A stretch of DNA of 64,000 bases from Mimachlamys varia (lineage: Eukaryota; Mollusca; Bivalvia; Pectinida; Pectinidae): assembly GCA_947623455.1 (NCBI GenBank), contig OX392538.1:6448001-6512000 (forward strand), written 5' to 3'. Below the pieces are notes generated by a model, which had not been told where the DNA came from, did no database searches, and was given only the letters and a program-made list of their open reading frames with translations. A program made the translations under genes and the position numbers. This document shows, piece by piece, positions 33,701 to 43,846 of the stretch (the stretch's first letter is position 1; each line of letters begins with the position of its first letter).

Positions 33701-36700
33701 GCAATTTCAGAAATCAGCTTGCATTTGGCAAGTGCTTGAGTGTTAAATTCAAACCTTGACTGTCATTTTCGTCAAAAAAAGCTCCGGGGAATAGTTGTTA
33801 TTTTCATAATGGCTAAACATATTTTCTTGGTAATTTTGAGCTTTTTATGGTAGTTAGAATGAGAGAAAAATGCTCTGTGATAGTCAAAGCTATAAGATAT
33901 GGGTGAGATCTGATGGTGGAAGCAAAATAAAGTAAATTATGTTATATTTTCAAGGTTGAAATAGATCGTGACAAAGGGAGAAAATTCCTTTCTAAAACCT
34001 ATCTTTAGATTAGTTTTTTGTGCGTTATTTCCTATTAACAGCTCTGGTCATGGACATGCCTGGTTTGGTTTGATTCTGTGTTATGTCCTACTATTAAACA
34101 GTCATGGCCAGTGACATGTGCCACTTGATTTTGGTGGTGGAGGAAAGCTGGAGTTCCTGAAGAAAAACCACCGACCTCAGCCAAATGCCTCACATCATCA
34201 TTGTTTTGATCTGCAGTACTCTTGTATTTCACTGAATGATTAAAAACACACACTGTTCTGGGAGATACTCTATCATGGTGCACTAAATTCTGTTTGAGTA
34301 ATATTTTTGCTTTGTGCAGGTTGTGTATATGATGTTAGGATGTCTGTGTACATATTATGTGCCTCATTATTTGACAAGATACCAAAAATATTGATTGTTA
34401 CAAAGTTGTCTTATATGAATGACTTGCCCCAATTTAGAGTTCATAAAGTTCAAAGTTGCCAAAAGTAAGTTCAAGCAACTTTATAATCTACTCAAAGAGC
34501 CCTAACCCCGACTGCATAGTAAAACAAAGAATATGTTAATTAAGACAAAATATTGGAGGCTCGGTATACACCATCTGTTTATGTGACAAGACAAATGGTC
34601 TGATTCTGTGATGCTCATTATCAGAATCTCAAGGTTGAGTAACAGAATAACACTTAAAGGCGTTGAAATAGGATATCTCTCCTCCTCCTCCTTGAAAACA
34701 CCGGTATCAGCCTAGTGATTGGTCATTTTTTTCTACCAAAGACCAATCAAATTAGCTTACCATGTGCTTTAAATTCTGCTATGGCATATTCCAGGATTGA
34801 AAGTAGATGTGTAGCTATCGGTTACCCCTGGAGTATTGCTAACATTAACTTTGGGATCAGACTTCACTCTAAAGATTGTATTTAAAAGGGTCAGCTGATT
34901 ATCACTGTTTGCAGATCTGGTTAATTACCATTGACACCATTATAGCATCAGGTTCTAAACCTGATTACATTTTGGTTGGTCATTAGTCAATGTCAAAGGT
35001 CAAACTTTTGTACATTTAAGATAAATCTCAAGTTTTGATGGGGTGGGGGGTATCTTTGATTTCATATATTCAAAGATTGATAGCCATCATACATGGAATT
35101 TTTTTGAGATTCCAACCTTATAACCGTGCCTACACATGTACCATACACACCTCATCCTGGTTTGTGTTGATATTTACTTTATTTTATTTAATTGTGAACA
35201 GGAGTTATCCAAAAAGACGAGTCTGACGGAGCGACAGATACAGAGATGGTTCCGACACAGACGCAGCAAGGAAATGCCAGGCAGGATGAAGAAGTTCAGG
35301 GAATGCAGGTACACAAGAGAAAAATTGACCACGTAGAATTTTGCTATGCAGAAATTTCCTGGTATTCAGTGTACTACAGCATTGAATTACTGTGCTGTTT
35401 ATTATGCATGTGATAGGCTTCATACATTAAATTGTTTGTTCCCAATCCCCATATCTTGGAAATTTCTTGCTATATATATATATTGTCCCTTTTGATCGTG
35501 TTGAAATATAGATTTTATTTTCAAAGAATTCTTTAAGCTGTTAAATAATCAATCGTAATTGTAAAGAATATTTTTAGAACTCACCTGGTCTGAAGGACAG
35601 GTGAGCTTATATGCCATTGCGCAGTGCGCAGCGTCTGTTGTCATGGTCTGTCAACATTTCCTTCAAGTCCCTACTCGAATGACAATAGATTTTTATAAAA
35701 AATTTTCCCATAATATTAATGGGTGTAGGGGATTCAGTTTTGAATAAAGGGAAGGTGCGACTCCACAGAGGCAAAAAGGGTGGGTCCCAATAAGGGAAAT
35801 AGATGTCAATCCATTATATCTCTACTAGTTTTGAATAACAAATTGATTTTTGATCAGTCTGGAACATTACTACAGTGTGTGCCAAACTTTTGAAATCTTT
35901 ACAGGACATTAGGGCAGGTAACAAAAAAACCTACAGGTCCAAAACAAAATTTACAGGTCCAAAAAAAACAAAAAACTTGTTGGTGTTTGCTCGATTTAAT
36001 TTCACTATTTTTTGTTTCTCCTGTCGACTTTTATTGTTGGTAACAGAAAAAAACTATCAAACCATTAGGTTGCAGAATCTTAATTTAGTTCATTTCCCTC
36101 TTTTCCTCACATCGATGCCTTCCGTTTTTCTTTCACTTCTTCGCTTTGGCAACTTTCGTTTCAAAGGTTTGCCAGGCGCAGCCCCCACTGTATATCTTAG
36201 CGGTAATATGGCTAAACCGGATATGAATGACGCACTCGTAACTCCTCGGATGTGATGTGCAAAGCTAGTAAGAACATCCGAGGTATTCCGAATGATGAAT
36301 GTATAAACTAACGGAAGGAATCGAAATACCAACATTTTTTTCCGGATATTTTTATCGGACATTCGGGTAGGTATAACAATATTTTTACCGGTCCGAAATG
36401 ACTTTTTTCGGACATGACCGACGGTCCGACGGCGTTTGGCACACACTGTTTCTAGATAAAGGAGATTTGACATTGTGTAAATGGAGGGTGTGGCTCCTCT
36501 AGGGCCAGAGAGTTTGGACCCAATAGAGTAAAAAGAGGTTTAAGATCCTATAACCTGCTAATGATGTTTAATGACTGAATAGATTTTGATAAAATTTAGT
36601 CTGGAACATTAATGGGTGTGAAGACAACTTAATTGATCACAGATGGCCTTGAAAATTATGATATGAGTGAAAGAGATTTAATATTTTATAAACAGATGAT

Positions 36701-39700
36701 GCTACGACTCAGGCTGTCCTGGCCCGGGGTCTGAAGGGCAGGGCCAGATGATATGACTGCATGAGGCTCCCCTTGGATCAGAGGGGCAGGAGCCAAATAG
36801 GTTAAATTGTGGTCAATCCTTTAAATTGTTATTTAAGTCAATAACGACTGAATAGAAAATTCTAGAGTATTCATGTGTGAAGGAGATTTATAATGTTGTA
36901 CGAGGGGTGTTCCATAAATAATTTCATCTGTGCTTTATTTCGCGGAAATCGTGCAATTTATGCACAAAACCACCTCGTGTCGATTGAGTGATCCCTGGCT
37001 CGTGACACAGGTAAATATCTCGTCCACACGTTCACTGGCCTCGGTACAGTGTACATCGTTTCATAGCCTATTCGTTAGACTAGACACAATATCACAGGAA
37101 AACGAGGTGAAAATGTTCTTGAAATTAGGGCCTATATAAAAGGTAGGTCATTACTCGGCATAAAGGCTGTAGATATTCACCGCAAGGTGTGTGACATTTA
37201 TGGGGAGGGCCAAATGTCTCACAGGACTGTTTGTAGGTGGGTAGGTAAATTTAGTGCTTTGCAGCAGCAACTGAAAGATGCTGCTCACCCAGGTCCTGCA
37301 ACAGCTACGACCAAAGGTAACATAGAAAAAATCCGAAATATCCTCCAAACTGATGCTCGATTCACCGTAAGACAATTGGCTTGAATGACAAACTTGTCGT
37401 TAGCAAGAGTTCATGTAATTTTGAAGAAACGCCTAAAAGTTAGAAAGATAAATGCAAGATGGATACCCCATTTGTTAACGGATGAGCAAAAGAAGACGCG
37501 TGTAACAATGGCTAAAAAACTTCTCAAAATGTACCCAAAATATCGTAAAAATGCTTTTGATAATATAGTCACTGGTGCAGTGATCAATCTACGTGTGAGT
37601 CCTGAGTCCAGTGCTCATAAAATTATTAAAGAACCCATAGAAATTCTTGAAAATACTTCAATTTAACATTGTGGGACCCATCATTTTCGGCAATATGTAC
37701 AAAAATGACCCATGAAAATAAATTGTAAATTGATCACTGCTGGTGATTAGACCTGGGTGTATTATTTTGAACCAAAGCGGAAGGTTGCCAACCGAATATG
37801 GACCACTAAAAATGCCAGACGCCCAAGTATTGCCAAACGAATACGAACGGTAAAGAAGGTTTTGTATGCTATTTTTTTCACTAATAAGGGTCCAGCTATT
37901 CAAATCCCGGTGCCAAAAGGTAGAACGGTCACAGGCAAGTTCTATAAAAATGCTGTAATTGTTAAAATAAAACTTTCTGTATTTGATTTTCAGCTGGCAT
38001 TTCATGTTCTACACTGTCAGCTTCTTTGGTGGCCTGTATGTCCTGTGGGATGTAAGTGCTTATTATACCGTTGTAACCTTCTGAGGTAAAAACTAGGTCA
38101 CTGTTACTATTAATAGAATTCAGGCATCACTGCTCTACAGACTTTTTTCAATCAGTTCATCAGTGTTTTAGAAAATTATGTGATTTTCAGTTATCTCCCC
38201 TCGCAAATGCTTTTATAGAGTCCTCAGCAGAAATATAGACCTCAGGAAGATATCCAATCAGAAAGTGTATTACAAATAAGAAGGTGAAAAAGGTTTTTAC
38301 CATAGATTTTTGAGATGATAAATATATAAGTACAAAAGTTTTTCAGTGTTAGAACTTAAGTTATTTACAGTAGAATGGCCAGTATATGTTCCTTGGTTGT
38401 TATATATCATAAATATAAATACTATTGAGATGTCCTTTATTTTTCAGAAACCTTACTTTTGGGATTCAAAGTATTGCTGGATATCCAGTGCTCTGCAGGT
38501 AATTACTTAAACATTCAACAAATTTCACAAAGGGAGATAAATATCTTATTTATTCTTTTATCAACTAGGAGGCGAAATGGGCATATATCATCCTGAGGGG
38601 AAAATATCATATACCAATAGTTGAGATAAACAGAATGTGTACATGCCTTTGAACATTGAATATGAGACATTCAACTTTTGGGGGCAGATTTTTCTAAACA
38701 TTATCTTCAGGTTAGCAAGTATGGATTTTTAAAAGATTCTTGTTGCACATGCAGCCAATAAGTTCATCTGTGTTACATTTTGACAACTAGTATGGTGTGT
38801 AATTTTGCTGACTTTTATCAGATAAATGACCAGTGAAGCGTTTGTACACAAAATTGGAAAATGTGTAAAAGCTGGCTATAAGGGTCATTGATGTGAATTT
38901 GCTTACTCTGTAAAAAATATGAAGAATTAGTTGTACATGTATACATAAATGACTCAATCCTTATACCCTTTAGATGTATGAGAGTTTTTGAGCCCCCTCA
39001 TCTTGATTTAAAACTGTACCAATGATATATAATGGTATACGTATCGCTAAAGCTGGTGTCTTTTGTAACGTTAAAAAATAATTTACTCGAGTGAAATAAA
39101 TTCCATATCCAACTACCACTCATTGTGAAACCTCTGTATACATATTACGTGATCGAGCTTGTAATCTTTGTTTAACTTTTCTTTTTAACTTGACAGCATG
39201 TTCCCAATGATATATACGGGTATTACCTGATCGAGCTTGCCTTCTACTGGAATCTGGTGTTTACTTTGGCCACAGACCACAAGAGAAAAGACTTTAAAGA
39301 GTTGGTCGTCCATCACATTGTCACAATGACGCTCATCTACTTTTCCTTTGTTGCAAACCAGATCCGCATTGGCACCCTCGTCCTCCTCGTCCACGATGCT
39401 GTTGACTTCTGGTTGGCTGTATGTACACACATCTTTCAGATTTTTAACAAAAAAAGCTTTGCTCACTTTTAAATTTTTATTGCAAAGACTTATGGTGGAT
39501 GACAGCTGCCTATTATCAGGGCCCCACTACTGACGTAGCAGATTGCTGTCTGTATGTGTGTGCAAAGTTTTGCCCGAAACATTCATTTCCACTCCATACA
39601 TTTAGTTTTGTAACCTGTCATGGTAGAGAAATGAAACTATGTATAATTATTAACCACTATAAGAAGGTATAATTAATTCAGAGGTCAAGGTCTCAAACTT

Positions 39701-42700
39701 GGGTCAAAGATGTCTGATTGTTTCAAACACTCAAACAGCAAGGTGATATGCCAACACTCTGTCACTGTGACTAATTACCTGTAACAGTAACTGACCAACA
39801 GTCTGTCGCTGTGACCAATTACCTGTAACAGTAAATGACCAACAGTCTGTCACTGTGACTAATTACCTGTAACAGTAACTGACCAACAGTCTGTCACTGT
39901 GACTAATTACCTGTAACAGTAACTGACCAACAGTCTGTCACTGTGACTAATTACCTCTAACAATAACTGACCAACAGTCTGTCGCTGTGACTAATTACCT
40001 GTAACAGTAACTGACCAACAGTCTGTCGCTGTGACCAATTACCTGTAACAGTAACTGACCAACAGTCTGTCACTGTGACCAATTACCTGTAACAGTAACT
40101 GACCAACAGTCTGTCGCTGTGACCAATTACCTGTAACAGTAACTGACCAACAGTCTGTCGCTGTGACCAATTACCTGTAACAGTAACTGACCAACAGTCT
40201 GTCACTGTGACTAATTACCTGTAACAGTAACTGACCAACAGTCTGTCACTGTGACTAATTACCTGTAACAGTAACTGACCTTCAGTCTGTCACTGTGACT
40301 AATTACCTGTAACAGTAACTGACCAACAGTCTGTCACTGTGACTAATTACCTGTAACAGTAACTGACCTTCAGTCTGTCACTGTGACTAATTACCTGTAA
40401 CAGTAACTGACCAACAGTCTGTCACTGTGACTAATTACCTGTAACAGTAACTGACCAACAGTCTGTCACTGTGACTAATTACCTGTAACAGTAACTGACC
40501 TTCAGTCTGTCACTGTGACTAATTACCTGTAACAGTAACTGACCAACAGTCTGTCACTGTGACTAATTACCTGTAACAGTAACTGACCAACAGTCTGTCA
40601 CTGTGACTTATTACCTGTAACAGTAACTGACCAACAGTCTGTCACTGTGACTAATTACCTGTAACAGTAACTGACCAACAGTCCTTCACTGTGACTAATT
40701 ACCTGTAACAGTAACTGACCTTCAGTCTGTCACTGTGACTAATTACCTGTAACAGTAACTGACCAACAGTCTGTCACTGTGACTAATTACCTGTAACAGT
40801 AACTGACCAACAGTCTGTCACTGTGACTAATTACCTGTAACAGTAACTGACCAACAGTCTGTCACTGTGACTAATTACCTGTAACAGTAACTGACAAACA
40901 GTCTGTCACTGTGACTAATTACCTGTAACAGTAACTGACCAACAGTCTGTCACTGTGACTAATTACCTGTAACAGTAACTGACCTTCAGTCCTTCACTGT
41001 GACTAATTACCTGTAACAGTAACTGACCAACAGTCTGTCACTGTGACTAATTACCTGTAACAGTAACTGACCAACAGTCTGTCACTGTAACTAATTACCT
41101 GTAACAGTAACTGACAAACAGTCTGGCACTGTGACTAATTACCTGTAACAGTAACTGACCAACAGTCTCTCACTGTGACTAATTACCTGTAACAGAAACT
41201 GACCAACAGTCCGTCACTGTGACTAATTACCTGTAACAGTAACTGACCAACAGTCTGTCACTGTGGCTTATTAACTGTAACAGAAACTGTCCAGCAGTCC
41301 TTCACTGTGACTAATTACCTGTAACAGTAACTGACCAAAAGTCTGTCACTGTGACTTATTACCTGTAACAGTAACTGACCAACAGTCTGTCACTGTGACT
41401 TATTACCTGTAACAGTAACTGACCATCAGTCTGTCACTGTGACTAATTACCTGTAACAGTAACTGACCAACAGTCTGTCACTGTGACTAATTATCTGTAA
41501 CAGAATCTGACCAACAGTCCTTCACTGTGACTATCTACCAGTAACAGTAACTGACCAACAGTCTGTCACTGTGACTAATTACCTGTAACAGTAACTGACC
41601 AACAGTCTGTCACTGTGACTAATTACCTGTAACTGTAACTGTCCAACAGTCTGTCACTGTGACTTATTACCTGTAACAGAAACTGACCAACAATCCTTCA
41701 CTGTGACCAATTACCTGTAACAGTAACTGACCAACAGTCTGTCACTGTGACTAATTACCTGTAACAGTAACTGACCAACAGTCTGTCACTGTGACTAATT
41801 ACCTGTAACAGTAACTGACCAAGTTAACCTCAAGGTCATCAAATCAAAGGTCAAGCTCATATTATACATCTTTACCTCAAGGTCATTTGATCAAAGGTCA
41901 ACGATAAATTTTGCATCTCAACTGCTTCACTATAATCTTGTTGTGTTTTTCTGCACATCTGTTCGATTTGACTATACGTGTACATAGAGTAGTTACTACC
42001 ACTTACATGTTTCACAATCTTGTTCAGAAATCTCCTTCAATTGATCTCTTTCAAACTTTTTACATTTATTCACCGTTACGTTAAGTTTGCTTTTGATAAA
42101 CAATAATTGGATTCAAACATATTTGGAAGAGTTAATTCTGTCTAAATTACCTCTGACATATTTTCACAATCTAAATCTTATCCGCAGGTCTTAAGTTTTA
42201 ATCTTTTAAGATGATGAAAAGTGTGCTTTCTTTCTGACATTGCAATTGAACAAAAGTTATTCATTATTATTATTTTTGTCTTTCACTGTGGCATGAGATC
42301 GCACATATTGTTCTGCCCACAACGCTCTTGTTACAATATCTTATTATATAACCCTGCAGATTATAACTTGGCACATCTGAAGAAATAATATACCATGCTT
42401 CTCCAACAAAAACATTTTCTGTAATCATTATAGAAAATGTTCTTTCTGATTGCAGGGGGCCAAGATGGCCAACTATGTGAAGAAAGCCACACTGACAGAT
42501 ACATTGTTTGGAGTTTTCTTTGTGGTGTGGCTATTTACCAGACTGTATGCTTACCCCTTCAGGTATGCCATTAGCCTTTGTATGGTTTATATCTGTAATC
42601 ATGTTAACACGTCGGCTTATTTTAACAGTGGTCAGGTGGTGGAGCCGTTCACCAAGATGGATGGGGTTCAATTCCTCGACCAGATGTGAAAAAGAATGGG

Positions 42701-43846
42701 GTCACTTGCCCGACCACATGGGTTTCCTCTCAAAATCAAACCCCATCTGGGCTAACCAGAGTAATAAATATAATTTTGATAACTAGTTTCATAATTGTTG
42801 TAAATAAATCTTCTTTTTTTTTTGAGATTTTGGCTCCGAGTTATTATCTGAGTTTAGTCCACAACAGAATCCTTCAGTTACCATACCTCTTTGACATCTA
42901 ATGTAAATGGTTAAATTTCTATCGTTATTGTTCTAGGGTAGTGTGGTCTGCAACATTCCAGTCCCTGGAGTATGTCCAAGTCTGGCCGGCATACTGGTTC
43001 CTCAACGGTCTGCTCTGGGTCCTACAGGTACTCCACATCATCTGGACCTACATGATTTGTCGCATTTTGGCCACCAAGTTCACAGGTGATAAAAAGGTGA
43101 GTTGTCCATAAATATTTGTTCAGCCTTGTGTCTGTAAAATCTTAATTTACCTGTACTTATATTACCACCAATCGGATATGAAATTTCGGCCAAGGTTAAT
43201 GTTTAAAAGTCATACATAAATAGCTTGTGTACAGGATATCTCATGAGCTCGTGACACTTTATAAGGATTTGGTTGGAGAGGGAGGGGGTCATATTTTTTG
43301 AGACTATGTTTAACTTGTTTTATTATTAAAAGGTTTTATCAACACAATACAATTAATACTACATCTTTATCTAATATTAGGAGCGCACTGTACATTCTAA
43401 GAGCAACAGACATGTTGCAGCGACACATCTGAGAATGGCAGAGTGTCAGTAGTAAAACAGGAGGTCAATGTGATCTTATTTACCTCCGGTATATATAATA
43501 AACCGTTAACATCTAACATTGAAAAACGTGACAAATATCACATTGTGAAATTATATGTGATTATTGGAAAGTCAAGTACATTGATCTATATAACCATGTT
43601 TTACTGTTATTTAAAACTACAAAAACATTAGTAGTTTTATCTCACCAAATTAAATGTATGAATGGTATTATATACTGATGGACATATGTCCCACTTCAGC
43701 TCAAAGACCTCAGCAGTGATACAGAGGAATCCACCGGCGGAGAAGAGGACGATATCAGCAAAGAAAAACAATATGTTTCCAATGGATCCCCAGCCTTGAG
43801 TAGAAGTCCGAAAGCTGCAGATAGCAGGAAAAAACGAAGGGCATAG
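27612..43846 (+). CDS. CerS: Ceramide synthase, complete, nine coding exons
   Basis: Coding exons: 27612-27796, 30705-30831, 35202-35308, 37994-38051, 38448-38498, 39197-39418, 42456-42562, 42937-43096, 43700-43846. They sum to 1164 nt (387 residues plus stop). All introns are GT-AG and the phases fit. The family N-acylates sphingoid bases with acyl-CoA in the ER membrane. Seen: N-terminal [10 protein letters not shown] and a membrane segment near residues 41-60; a homeobox-like segment at 105-139 ([13 protein letters not shown]); then the TLC/LAG1 domain, about 141-335, with KRKDFKE, the His-His pair (215-216) and HDAVD (Asp 243, Asp 246). The tail is acidic and Ser-rich (SSDTEES), as in CerS2/4/5/6-type enzymes where it is a kinase target. 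Length is normal for the family. The start has a purine at -3 and G at +4. The isoform and acyl-chain specificity cannot be assigned by eye. Confidence 0.95.
28474..28970. mobile_element. 497-bp inverted-repeat element with TA flanks
   Basis: Left arm 28474-28575 begins CAGTTGCGTGCCAAAAGTC. Right arm 28868-28970 is its near-perfect complement, ending GGCACGTAACTG. TA dinucleotides flank both ends. CAGTTG...CCAAAAGT ends with TA duplications are typical of Tc1-like derived MITEs. It lies in intron 1 of the plus CerS. Confidence 0.75.
30705..30831 (+). CDS. CerS: CerS (+) coding exon 2
   Basis: Acceptor TTTTCAG/ATTG, donor CAG/GTAAGT. Completes Arg62 and encodes residues 63-104 ([26 protein letters not shown]). 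Same length (127 nt) and phase as exon 2 of the minus-strand paralog. Confidence 0.93.
31285..31930. repeat. Degenerate tandem-core repeat fragment
   Basis: CAACTCCTCCTAAACC...GAACCAAATTCAATG...GACTATGTGTAGATAT recurs about every 160 bases (near 31650 and 31795), and CTGACCTTACTGTGACC lies upstream. It resembles worn tandem-core mollusc elements. It lies in intron 2 of the plus CerS. Confidence 0.5.
32402..32540. repeat. Perfect tandem duplication of about 69 bp
   Basis: GCTTATAATCTATACATCTG through TTTATGCTTAGAAATG occurs twice back to back with almost no differences, indicating a recent duplication. It lies in intron 2 of the plus CerS. Confidence 0.9.
33138..33508. mobile_element. TTAA MITE, copy A (371 bp)
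   Basis: Begins AGGCCCAATATATGTAAC and ends GTTACGTATATTGGGCCT. TTAA flanks both ends (33134-33137, 33509-33512). A second copy, inverted, is at 53021-53405. TTAA duplication fits piggyBac/Kolobok-mobilised MITEs. It lies in intron 2 of the plus CerS. Confidence 0.85.
34057..34195 (-). mobile_element. Truncated SINE copy
   Basis: GGTTTGGTTTGATTCTGTG, then TTATGTCCTACTATTAAACAG, GGTGGTGGAGGAAAGCTGGA and AAAAACCACCGACC match the 9.2- and 46.3-kb SINEs, but the tRNA-like head is missing. It lies in intron 2 of the plus CerS. Confidence 0.65.
35202..35308 (+). CDS. CerS: CerS (+) coding exon 3, homeobox-like segment
   Basis: Acceptor AACAG/GAG, donor CAG/GTACAC. Encodes residues 105-139: a truncated homeobox-like region ([18 protein letters not shown]) followed by a basic [10 protein letters not shown] stretch leading into the TLC domain. 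In CerS proteins this segment supports enzyme activity and is not a free-standing transcription factor. Phase 2 exit. Confidence 0.95.
35577..36900. mobile_element. Degenerate Helentron/pearl-like element, interrupted
   Basis: Starts with the hairpin CTCACCTGGTCTGAAGGACA/GGTGAGC and the typical TTATATGCCATTGCGC and CAACATTTCCTTCAA segments. Further on, weak repeats around GTCTGGAACATTAATGGGTG recur (35864, 36600). It is interrupted by the TIR element 35873-36448 and cut by the mariner at 36901. Confidence 0.55.
35873..36448. mobile_element. 576-bp CAGTGTGTGCC TIR element
   Basis: Ends CAGTGTGTGCCAAAC and GTTTGGCACACACTG are perfect 15-bp inverted repeats. Flanks TTACTA and TTTCTA could be a decayed 6-bp duplication. 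CAGTG ends suggest a hAT-like non-autonomous element. Inserted in the Helentron-like repeat within intron 3 of the plus CerS. Frames of about 126 codons inside have no recognisable product. Confidence 0.7.
37105..37972 (+). pseudogene. Mariner transposase pseudogene
   Basis: Three collinear stretches: [20 protein letters not shown] (helix-turn-helix N-terminus), [18 protein letters not shown] through [20 protein letters not shown], and after the nested insertion [11 protein letters not shown] through [14 protein letters not shown]. Defects: TGA before MTN, TAG right after the first catalytic Asp (GD/TAG/TWV), the nested insertion, and loss of the C-terminal catalytic region. Non-functional. 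Confidence 0.9.
37578..37739. mobile_element. 162-bp MITE nested in mariner
   Basis: Ends CAGTGATCAAT and ATTGATCACTG are perfect inverted repeats. CTGGTG on both sides (37572-37577, 37740-37745) is a perfect 6-bp target duplication, confirmed because removing the insert and one CTGGTG restores the conserved VTGD(E)TWVYY reading. Probably a hAT-type non-autonomous element. Confidence 0.9.
37994..38051 (+). CDS. CerS: CerS (+) coding exon 4
   Basis: Acceptor TTTTCAG/CTGG, donor GAT/GTAAGT. Completes Ser140 and encodes [19 protein letters not shown], the start of the first TLC-domain helix. A mariner relic ends only about 20-30 bases upstream of this acceptor. Confidence 0.93.
38448..38498 (+). 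CDS. CerS: CerS (+) coding exon 5
   Basis: Acceptor TTTTCAG/AAACC, donor CAG/GTAATT. Encodes 17 residues, [23 protein letters not shown] corresponds to the conserved KPWFYD of animal ceramide synthases. In frame on both sides. Confidence 0.92.
39197..39418 (+). CDS. CerS: CerS (+) coding exon 6, catalytic LAG1 motif
   Basis: Acceptor TGACAG/CATG, donor GCT/GTATGT; 74 codons. Contains the signature of the family: [23 protein letters not shown] (His-His), [18 protein letters not shown] and DAVDFW. The conserved His and Asp residues required for acyltransfer are intact. Confidence 0.96.
39755..41825. repeat. 44-bp minisatellite in intron 6 of plus CerS
   Basis: About 47 tandem units of CTGTGACTAATTACCTGTAA plus CAGTAACTGACCAACAGTCTGTCA, with CTTCAG variants at intervals. 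It makes up two thirds of intron 6. No coding sense. Confidence 0.97.
42456..42562 (+). CDS. CerS: CerS (+) coding exon 7
   Basis: Acceptor TTGCAG/GGGG, donor TTCAG/GTATGC. Encodes [15 protein letters not shown] and a hydrophobic segment ([17 protein letters not shown]). Matches the xAKMFNY region that follows HDxxD in animal CerS. Confidence 0.93.
42616..42775 (+). mobile_element. tRNA-derived SINE in intron 7 of plus CerS
   Basis: A box A-like TGGTCAGGTGGTGGAGC and a box B-like GGGGTTCAATTCC, spaced as in a tRNA, are followed by a SINE body (GACCACATGGGTTTCCTCTC, AAATCAAACCCC) and an AT-rich tail. A different family from the 9.2- and 46.3-kb SINEs. Confidence 0.7.
42937..43096 (+). CDS. 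CerS: CerS (+) coding exon 8
   Basis: Acceptor TTCTAG/GGTAG, donor AAG/GTGAGT. Encodes residues 287-339, ending the TLC domain ([20 protein letters not shown], then [12 protein letters not shown]), the last membrane segments before the cytosolic tail. Confidence 0.93.
43700..43846 (+). CDS. CerS: CerS (+) terminal coding exon 9
   Basis: Acceptor CACTTCAG/CTCAAAG, stop TAG at 43844. Encodes a 48-residue hydrophilic tail: an acidic Ser-rich stretch ([15 protein letters not shown]) and a basic end (SRKKRRA). Acidic tails of this type follow the TLC domain in several animal ceramide synthases. Confidence 0.88.
   Translation, partial: LKDLSSDTEESTGGEEDDISKEKQYVSNGSPALSRSPKAADSRKKRRA

Larger units (their letters stand above)
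36901..37972 (+). mobile_element. Mariner element, 3'-truncated, with nested MITE
   Basis: The left TIR CGAGGGGTGTTCCATAAATA follows a TA dinucleotide (36899-36900). Transposase remnants run to about 37972. The right TIR is missing: homology stops just before the exon 4 acceptor of the plus CerS. A 162-bp element is nested at 37578-37739. Confidence 0.85.

Noticed and set aside
39755..41825. Regular direct repeats resembling a CRISPR array
   Set aside because: Units are contiguous and identical with no unique spacers, and the locus is an intron of a eukaryotic gene.
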